Part shown: piece by piece, positions 30,364-35,851 of the stretch
Layout of the letters: each line of letters starts with the position of its first letter
Position numbering within the stretch: position 1 is the stretch's first letter
Assembly: GCF_020037025.1 (NCBI RefSeq)
Contig: NZ_JAIQLH010000156.1
Location: forward strand, 1 to 35,851
Direction: 5' to 3'
DNA length: 35,851 bases
DNA from: Streptomyces huiliensis
Lineage (GTDB): Bacteria > Actinomycetota > Actinomycetes > Streptomycetales > Streptomycetaceae
The notes under the pieces: generated by a model
Told to the model about the DNA's origin: nothing
Databases searched by the model: none
What the model saw: only the letters and a program-made list of their open reading frames with translations
Made by a program: the position numbers and the translations under genes

Positions 30364-32808
30364 ATGGCGGACGCAACCACGACGCCCGTCAGCGAGAGCC
30401 CGGACGACCCCTTCTCGCTCGCCCGCGCGGCCACCTTGGTGCTCGACCACCGGGGGACGGTCGTCGGCTGGGGCGAGAACACCACGGCGCTGCTGGGCCA
30501 CCGGGCCGAGGAGGTGACCGGCCGGCCCGCCGCCGACGTCCTCCTCGCCCCCCGCGACCGGACCGAGGTCACGGAGACGGCGCGGACCTGCGTCCGGGAC
30601 GGCGGCTGGTTCGGGGTGCTCCCCGTGCTCCGGGCCGACGGCAAGCGGATCCACATCGGCGTCCGCGCCCGGCGCGTCGTCCGGCCGGACGGCCCGCCGG
30701 AGTGGTTCCTGGTCGGCGCCCCTGCCGAGGACGTCGTCCAGTGGGAGACCGACCGGTCCGTGCTCGACGGGCTGTTCCGGCGCTCGCCCATCGGGCTGGC
30801 CGTGCACGCCCCCGACCTGAGCATCCTCCGCGTCAACAAGGCCGTCGCCCACATCGGCGGCATCCGCGCCGAACAGGCCGTCGGCCGCCGCACCGGCGAC
30901 TTCCTCATCACCGACGACACCGACACCATCGAGAGCCGGCTGCGGCAGGTGCTGGAGACCGGCCGGCCCATGATCTTCACCGAGCAGCCCTGCCGGCTCC
31001 GCGCGGCCCCGGCCGAGGAGCGGTTCGTCTCCGTATCGGCGTTCCGGACGACCGACTCGGCCGGACGGGTGCTCGGCGTCACCCAGTTGGTCGAGGACGT
31101 CACCGAACGCCACCGCGCCCGGGTGCGGCTCGCCCTCCTCGACGAGGCCGGCCGCCGCATCGGCACCTCGCTGGACGTCGACACCACCGCCCGCGAGCTG
31201 GCCGACGTCCTCGTCCCCGAGCTCGCCGACTGGGTCTCCGTCGACCTCCTCGAAGCGGTCAGCCGCGGTGACGAACCCTCCCAGGACGGCGCCGGCGCCG
31301 TCTGCCGGGCCGCCTCCGCCACCGTCGTCGCCGAGGTGGAGGAGGCCCTGCACCCGGTCGGCCACCGCATCGTCTTCCCCCCGGACAGCCCCCAGGCCCG
31401 CTGCCTCGCCGACAAGAGCCCGGTCCTCGTCCAGGACGGCCGGGGCCCCTCCGGGCTGCGGGCCGTCGCGCAGGAACGCGCCGAGCGCGCCGCCGAACTC
31501 GGCGTCCACTCCGTCATGATGGTGCCGCTCGTCGCCCGCGGCCTCGTCCTCGGCCTCGTCGCCCTCTGGCGCGCCCGCCGCCCCGAGCCGTTCGAGGACG
31601 ACGACCTGACGCTCGCCGCCGAGTTCGCCGCCCGCGCCGCCGTCTGCATCGACAACGCCCGCCGCTACACCCGCCAGCACCAGGCCGCCCTCACCCTCCA
31701 GTGCCGGCTGCTGCCCGGCGAGGTGCCCGACCTGCCCGCCGTCGAGGTCGCCCACCGCTACATCCCGGCCGGCGCCGCCGAGGGCGTCGGCGGCGACTGG
31801 TTCGACATCATCCCGCTCTCCGGGGCCCGCGCCGCCCTCGTCGTCGGCGACGTCATCGGCCACGGCATCGACGCCGCCGCCACCATGGGCCGGCTGCGCA
31901 CCGCCGTCCACACCCTGGCCGAACTCGACCTGGAACCCGAGGAGGTGCTGTCCCACCTCGACGACCTCGTGCACCGGCTCGCCGCCGAACAGGAGGTCAA
32001 CATCCGCGACTTCCCGCACGACCAGGTGACCGGGGCCAGCTGCCTCTACGCCGTCTACGACCCGGTCTCCCGCCGCTGCTCCCTGGCCCGCGCCGGCCAC
32101 CCGCCGCCCGCGGTGGTGACCCCGGACGGCCGGGTGACCCTCCCCGACCTGCCGCCCGGTCCCCCGCTCGGCCTCGGCGGCCTGCCCTTCGAGGCGACGG
32201 AACTGGAACTCCCCGAGGGCAGCCTGCTGGCCCTCTTCACCAACGGGCTCATCCAGTCACCCGGCGGCGACGTCGACTCCGCCATCGCCGAACTCGGCCG
32301 CCAACTGGCCGTACACGACCGGCCGTTGCCGGAGACGGCCAAAGCCGTGGTGGACGCGCTGCTCCCGGCCCGGCCGCACGACGACGTCGCCCTGCTGCTC
32401 GCCCGCACCCGCGTCCTCGGCCCGGAACGGGTGGCCACCTGGACCCTCCCGGGCGACGAACAGGCCGCCTCCACCGCCCGCCGGCTGATGACCGAGCAGC
32501 TGACCGCCTGGGGGCTCGACGACCTGGTCTTCGCGACGGAACTCGTCGTCAGCGAACTGGTGACCAACGCCTACCGGTACGCGAAGGGGCAGGTGACCCT
32601 GCGGCTCATCCGCGGCCACAGCCTGATCTGCGAGGTCAGCGACGCCAGCAACACCTCGCCGCACCTGCGCCGCGCCCGCAGCACCGACGAGGGCGGACGC
32701 GGCCTGTTCCTCGTCGCCCAGCTCACCGAACGGTGGGGGACCCGCTACGAGCGGGAGGGCAAGACCGTCTGGACGGAACAGCCGCTGCCGCCCGGGCACC
32801 GCCTCTGA
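30364..32808 (+). CDS. PAS-PAS-GAF-SpoIIE phosphatase-HATPase signalling protein
   Basis: This 814-residue cytosolic signalling protein has a PAS domain at about 20-120, a second PAS at 135-250, GAF at 260-435, a SpoIIE/PP2C phosphatase at 455-680 and an anti-sigma-factor-kinase-like ATPase at 695-805. Metal-ligand positions GGDWFD (Asp478), GDVIGHG (Asp496) and HDDV (673-674) are present. The family motif TDGL reads FTNGL with Asn627. The ATPase has ELVVSELVTNA and DEGGRGLFLV boxes. Such proteins control anti-sigma/anti-anti-sigma switches; carrying both phosphatase and kinase-like modules is common in Streptomyces. ATG 30364 follows AAGGAGG. No sigma or anti-sigma gene is adjacent. Confidence 0.92.
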   Translation: MADATTTPVSESPDDPFSLARAATLVLDHRGTVVGWGENTTALLGHRAEEVTGRPAADVLLAPRDRTEVTETARTCVRDGGWFGVLPVLRADGKRIHIGVRARRVVRPDGPPEWFLVGAPAEDVVQWETDRSVLDGLFRRSPIGLAVHAPDLSILRVNKAVAHIGGIRAEQAVGRRTGDFLITDDTDTIESRLRQVLETGRPMIFTEQPCRLRAAPAEERFVSVSAFRTTDSAGRVLGVTQLVEDVTERHRARVRLALLDEAGRRIGTSLDVDTTARELADVLVPELADWVSVDLLEAVSRGDEPSQDGAGAVCRAASATVVAEVEEALHPVGHRIVFPPDSPQARCLADKSPVLVQDGRGPSGLRAVAQERAERAAELGVHSVMMVPLVARGLVLGLVALWRARRPEPFEDDDLTLAAEFAARAAVCIDNARRYTRQHQAALTLQCRLLPGEVPDLPAVEVAHRYIPAGAAEGVGGDWFDIIPLSGARAALVVGDVIGHGIDAAATMGRLRTAVHTLAELDLEPEEVLSHLDDLVHRLAAEQEVNIRDFPHDQVTGASCLYAVYDPVSRRCSLARAGHPPPAVVTPDGRVTLPDLPPGPPLGLGGLPFEATELELPEGSLLALFTNGLIQSPGGDVDSAIAELGRQLAVHDRPLPETAKAVVDALLPARPHDDVALLLARTRVLGPERVATWTLPGDEQAASTARRLMTEQLTAWGLDDLVFATELVVSELVTNAYRYAKGQVTLRLIRGHSLICEVSDASNTSPHLRRARSTDEGGRGLFLVAQLTERWGTRYEREGKTVWTEQPLPPGHRL

Positions 32809-32840
32809 GGCTCCTCTCCGGCTTTTCGACAGCCCCCTCG

Positions 32841-34052
32841 TCAACGGGTGTCCGCGTGCTCCACCACCGGCCGGCCGGGCGCCGGTACCGACGCGGTGAC
32901 GCGCCGCCGGGTCATCCGGCGCACCAGCGGCTCCGTCCACCGCGCCGCCAGCGGGCCCAGCACCACCAGCACCAGGACGTAGGCCGTGGCCAGCGGGCCG
33001 ACTCGCGGCTCCACGCCCACGGCCAGACCGGCGATCACGATGGAGAACTCGCCCCGGGCGACCAGCGTGCCGCCGGCCCGCCAGCGCCCCGCCGGCCCGG
33101 CTCCCGCCCTGCGGGCCGCGTACCAGCCGGTGCCCACCTTGGTGAGCACCGTGACTCCGGCGAGGGCCAGGGCCGGACCGAGGACCGGGGGCACCGTCGC
33201 CGGATCGGTGCTCAGCCCGAAGAAGAGGAAGAAGACGGCGGCGAACAGGTCCCGCAGCGGGGACAGCAGCGCCCGGGCGTCCTCAGCCACCTCGTCCGAC
33301 AGCGCGATGCCGATCAGGAACGCCCCCACCGCCGCCGACACGTGCAGCTCCTGGGCCACCCCCGCGAAGGCCAGCGTCAGGCCGAGCACCACCAGCAGCA
33401 TCCGCTCCGGGTTGTCCGAGGACACGGCCCGGCTGATGACGTGCCCGTGCCGCAGCGCCACGTAGAGCACGGCGGTGACCGTGCCCAGGGACGTCAGCAG
33501 GATCAGCCCGCCCGCCCCGACGCTCAGGCCCGCCTGGAGGGCGGTCAGCAGCGGGAGGTAGCCGGCCATCGCGAGGTCCTCGATGACGAGGACGCCGAGC
33601 ACGGCGGGCGTCTCCTCGGACCCCAGCCGGCCGAGGTCCGCGAGCACCTTGGCGATGACCCCCGAGGACGACACCCAGGTGACGCCGGCCAGCGCCACGC
33701 AGGCCACCGCGCCCCAGCCCAGCAGCATCCCGGCGGCCGCCCCCGGCAGGGCGTTGAGCAGGAAGTCCACCGCTCCCGAAGGGGATTGGGTGCGGAGACT
33801 GCTCATCAGCTCGGAGGCGCTGTACTCCAGCCCGAGCAGGAGCAGCAGCAGGACGACGCCCACCTCGGCCCCGGTGGCGACGAACCCCTCGCTGGCGCCC
33901 AGCGGACGGACGCCGCCGCGGCCGAAGGCCAGGCCCGCGAGCAGGTAGAGGGGTATGGGCGAGAAACCGATCCGGCCGGCGAGGCGGCTGAGGAGGCCCA
34001 GGGCGAGGATGACGATGCCGAGTTCGATGAGCAGCGTGGTGGTCTGGTGCAT
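32841..34052 (-). CDS. Cation/proton antiporter, CPA2 family
   Basis: This is a 403-residue membrane protein with 11-12 helices, of the KefB/CPA2 Na+(K+)/H+ antiporter family. The ion-site segment VLVIEDLAMAGYLP carries the Glu-Asp pair near residue 157, and SSSGVIAKVLADLGRL precedes it as in other members. The C-terminal TrkA/RCK domain of full KefB proteins is absent, and no KhtT-like regulatory subunit is adjacent. ATG 34052 has GGAGGA upstream. It probably exports K+ or Na+ for pH and salt homeostasis. Confidence 0.88.
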   Translation of the reverse strand: MHQTTTLLIELGIVILALGLLSRLAGRIGFSPIPLYLLAGLAFGRGGVRPLGASEGFVATGAEVGVVLLLLLLGLEYSASELMSSLRTQSPSGAVDFLLNALPGAAAGMLLGWGAVACVALAGVTWVSSSGVIAKVLADLGRLGSEETPAVLGVLVIEDLAMAGYLPLLTALQAGLSVGAGGLILLTSLGTVTAVLYVALRHGHVISRAVSSDNPERMLLVVLGLTLAFAGVAQELHVSAAVGAFLIGIALSDEVAEDARALLSPLRDLFAAVFFLFFGLSTDPATVPPVLGPALALAGVTVLTKVGTGWYAARRAGAGPAGRWRAGGTLVARGEFSIVIAGLAVGVEPRVGPLATAYVLVLVVLGPLAARWTEPLVRRMTRRRVTASVPAPGRPVVEHADTR

Positions 34053-34680
34053 GGGCGGCTGTCCTCCGGCGGTCGAGGGGCTGCGGCGGCTGTGCCTGCG
34101 CGAATGCGGAGAGGTCCTGGAACGGCGACGGGAAACGGGTCGGACGACACAGGAGGTGCGGGGCGACAGGCGCGCGTGGGGGCACGTGCCGCGGCCCGGC
34201 CGGTGAGCTGACGCGCGGTCGGTTCCGGCGAAACGCGCACGGCCTGATGCGGCCGCTCATCGGATCGACGGCATCGCTCGTCCGAGCATCTTAGCGGAGA
34301 ATGCAATAGTCCTATCGGGTTTCTTGAGAGTTGCGCCGTGCGCCCCCTTTCTCCCTCCGCGCGCGGGGCGACCGCCCTGCCGCGTGGGGGAGTCGGCCGC
34401 TATCGAGCGCGGAGACATGCCAAAGCGAGGGAGGGTGCAGGGGAGCGCACGCGGGGGGACGGGCAACCGTCCGGGCCGCGCCGGAGCGGATTTCTCCCGC
34501 GGCGCCGGGAAGGGGTCGGTGGCGTCATGCGGCATGCGTCAAGGCGCTCGGCGGTGCCGGGGCCTGCGGCCGGACCGCGTGCGTGCGTGGCTGCGGCGCG
34601 GCAGGGGAGTGCGTCCTTCCGCGCACCGGGGGCGGACGCGGTGTGGGCGGCCGGCGTGTTCGCGAGCCGGGCCGCGCGCC
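34053..34680. other. Long intergenic region upstream of the antiporter
   Basis: I see no gene in these 628 bp. An AT-richer island at about 34285-34330 (with TAAGAT on the minus strand) is the likely promoter for the antiporter, implying a leader of roughly 230 nt. I looked for c-di-AMP (ydaO-like) or other riboswitch cores and saw none I could name. The part from 34340 to 34680 is GC-rich with no clear signal. Confidence 0.4.
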
Positions 34681-34983
34681 TCAGCCTTCGGGGTTGGCCT
34701 CCAGGCAGGTCAGCTCGATCTCGTCGACGAGCGCCTCGTACGTCTTGCCGGTCAGCTGGGCGACGTTCTCCATGCCGACCGCCGCCCACCCTGCCAGGCT
34801 CATGACGAGCGACCGGAGTCCGTCCGTGCCGAGCCGGGCCAGCACGTCGTCGGCCACACCCAGCGCCTCCTCCGGCACCCGCTCGGCCGGCTCCAGGCCG
34901 ACCACCGTCCGCAGCAGGCCGACCGTCACCCGGCTGATCTCGGGGGCGATCGCGTACAGGCGGCGGTCTTCTTCCTCGTCCAT
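34681..34983 (-). CDS. Small acidic protein of unknown function
   Basis: This is a 100-residue acidic, mainly helical protein (MDEEEDRRLYAIAPEISR at the start, then VTVGLLRTVVGLEPAE and LRSLVMSLAGWAAVG). It has no signal peptide, no membrane helix and a single Cys near the C terminus. ATG 34983 follows AAGGGA by four to five bases. Its codon bias is clearly protein-like against the surrounding sequence. I do not recognise a family. It is divergent from argC across 274 bp. Confidence 0.68.
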   Translation of the reverse strand: MDEEEDRRLYAIAPEISRVTVGLLRTVVGLEPAERVPEEALGVADDVLARLGTDGLRSLVMSLAGWAAVGMENVAQLTGKTYEALVDEIELTCLEANPEG

Positions 34984-35114
34984 GCTTCCCTTTCCGTCGG
35001 GCGGCGGGGCGGCCGTCCTTGAGAGACGGGGAGCTGTCTACCAGAAGTAACGTGCGGCTATCCGGGAAGAGTTGACGCGTAACGGCCCTGTTCTGGGCAA
35101 ACGGCGACGAGACC

Positions 35115-35130
35115 TCACCCGCGTGGGTGA
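35115..35130. promoter_or_regulatory. Palindrome in the argC upstream region
   Basis: TCACCC-GCGT-GGGTGA is an inverted repeat with perfect 6-bp arms, 128 bp upstream of argC. It does not resemble a known ArgR (ARG) box and its function is unknown. Confidence 0.35.
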
Positions 35131-35180
35131 TGCCGCCGGGCAGCGGCGGAAGGGCGACCGGAGGGGCCCTGCCGGAGAGG

Positions 35181-35199
35181 AAAGGTAAGGCTAGCCTAA
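35181..35199. promoter_or_regulatory. IdeR/DmdR-type iron box upstream of argC
   Basis: The 19-bp AAAGGTAAGGCTAGCCTAA matches the IdeR/DmdR consensus TWAGGTWAGSCTWACCTWA at 17 of 19 positions and contains the perfect core AGGCTAGCCT. It ends 58 bp before the argC ATG, with no other gene between. The sequence match is direct; iron control of argC is inference. Confidence 0.75.
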
Positions 35200-35257
35200 G
35201 CTAAGCTTCGGCCGGATGGCAGGGCCGACGAGCAAGGAACGGATCCGAGGACCAGAC

Positions 35258-35851
35258 ATGGTGCGCATAGCTGTGGCGGGCGCGAGTGGATACGCGGGCG
35301 GTGAACTGCTGCGACTGCTCCTGCGGCACCCCCACGTCGAGATCGGCGCACTGACCGCCGACTCCAACGCCGGACGGACGGTGGGCGAGGTACAGCCCCA
35401 CCTCGCCCCGCTGGCGGAACGGGTGTTGGAGAAAACGTCCCCAGAGGTGCTCGCGGGGCACGACGTGGTCTTCCTCGCGCTGCCGCACGGCGCGTCCGCC
35501 GCGCTGGCGGACGAACTCGGCCCGGACGTGCTCGTGGTCGACTGTGGTGCGGATTTCCGGTTGCGGGACGCGGGGGAGTGGGTGCGGTTCTACGGGGCGC
35601 CGCATGCGGGGACGTGGCCGTACGGGCTGCCGGAGCTGCCCGGCGGGCGGGAGGCGTTGCGGGGGGCGCGGCGGGTGGCGGTGCCGGGGTGTTATCCGAC
35701 GGCGGTGTCGTTGGCGTTGTGGCCCGTTTTCGGGGCGGGGCTGGTGGAGCCGGAGGCCGTGATCGTCGCGGCGTCGGGGACGTCGGGGGCCGGTAAGGCC
35801 GTCAAGCCGCATCTGCTGGGCAGCGAGGTGATGGGGTCGATGAGTCCGTAC
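35258..35851 (+). CDS. argC: N-acetyl-gamma-glutamyl-phosphate reductase (partial, 3' end outside window)
   Basis: These are the first 198 codons of ArgC, which reduces N-acetyl-glutamyl phosphate to the semialdehyde with NADPH in arginine and ornithine synthesis. The Rossmann motif GASGYAGGELLRLL is at 8-21 and the active-site Cys145 is in VPGCYPTAV. SGTSGAGK at 173-180 is also conserved. The start follows GAGGA by about seven bases. The window ends inside the gene. Streptomyces arg genes are usually clustered (argCJBD), so the rest probably follows to the right. Codons become more G-ending after about 35560 than in the first 300 bp. Confidence 0.95.
   Translation, partial: MVRIAVAGASGYAGGELLRLLLRHPHVEIGALTADSNAGRTVGEVQPHLAPLAERVLEKTSPEVLAGHDVVFLALPHGASAALADELGPDVLVVDCGADFRLRDAGEWVRFYGAPHAGTWPYGLPELPGGREALRGARRVAVPGCYPTAVSLALWPVFGAGLVEPEAVIVAASGTSGAGKAVKPHLLGSEVMGSMSPY

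Noticed and set aside
31701..34211. Open frame of 836 codons on the plus strand
   Set aside because: It overlaps the SpoIIE-type gene out of frame and the antiporter in antisense, and encodes low-complexity Arg/Gln/Gly-rich sequence.
35115..35130. ARG box for ArgR upstream of argC
   Set aside because: The dyad is GC-rich and lacks the AT-rich TGCAT-like arms of actinobacterial ARG boxes.

Overview
The window comes from a high-GC actinomycete, most probably Streptomyces or a close relative. The DNA is G+C-rich almost throughout. Codons end mostly in G or C, GTG starts are common, and Shine-Dalgarno sites of the GGAGG type precede most starts. The gene families are also typical of the genus: a SpoIIE/PP2C phosphatase with an anti-sigma-type ATPase domain, a CGNR regulator, a double Lrp regulator, roadblock proteins and a secreted GH18 chitinase. 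I see about 33 genes. There is no rRNA, tRNA, insertion sequence, CRISPR array or biosynthetic gene cluster.

Layout. Positions 107-3412 hold a LysR regulator with a downstream NUDIX hydrolase, divergent from two alpha/beta hydrolases. Positions 3422-4286 hold a pair of roadblock/LC7 proteins. Positions 4580-7328 hold a double Lrp/AsnC regulator divergent from a 14-helix DHA2 efflux pump. Positions 7515-8631 hold a TetR regulator divergent from a DUF1772 membrane protein. Positions 8682-10540 hold a TetX-like flavin monooxygenase divergent from its TetR regulator. Positions 10593-14483 hold a 2OG-Fe(II)-oxygenase-like protein, an EamA-like membrane protein, and a 700-codon frame joining an AraC regulator to an RlmG/RsmC-type rRNA methyltransferase. 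Positions 14821-19838 hold KptA, a 22-bp tandem repeat, an MFS exporter, an ADP-ribosylglycohydrolase, a CGNR regulator and a second MFS exporter. Positions 20103-24266 hold small secreted or membrane proteins, a zinc-ribbon protein and a two-domain globin-reductase. Positions 24341-27071 hold an ArsR repressor divergent from a third drug exporter, then a methyltransferase. Positions 27219-29299 hold a GH18 chitinase with a DasR-type site and a tiny FG-GAP protein. Positions 29358-34983 hold a methyltransferase, the SpoIIE-type phosphatase, a CPA2 antiporter and a small acidic protein. At the right edge argC begins, preceded by an excellent match to the IdeR/DmdR iron box.

The dominant theme is the compact regulator-effector divergon: LysR/hydrolase, Lrp/DHA2, TetR/DUF1772, TetR/TetX-like, CGNR/MFS and ArsR/MFS. 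Most of these intergenic regions contain a readable inverted repeat that is a candidate operator. Together they look like an accessory chemical-defence region (efflux, flavin oxidation, hydrolysis) beside a conserved arginine-biosynthesis locus.

The items that most deserve follow-up are the AraC-methyltransferase fusion, the tandem repeat upstream of kptA with ADP-ribose enzymes nearby, the iron box upstream of argC, the paired perfect operators of the TetR/DUF1772 divergon, and the TetX-like/TetR pair. I did not find a clearly new multi-gene system. The KptA/ADP-ribosylglycohydrolase neighbourhood is the nearest candidate and its link is only inferred.
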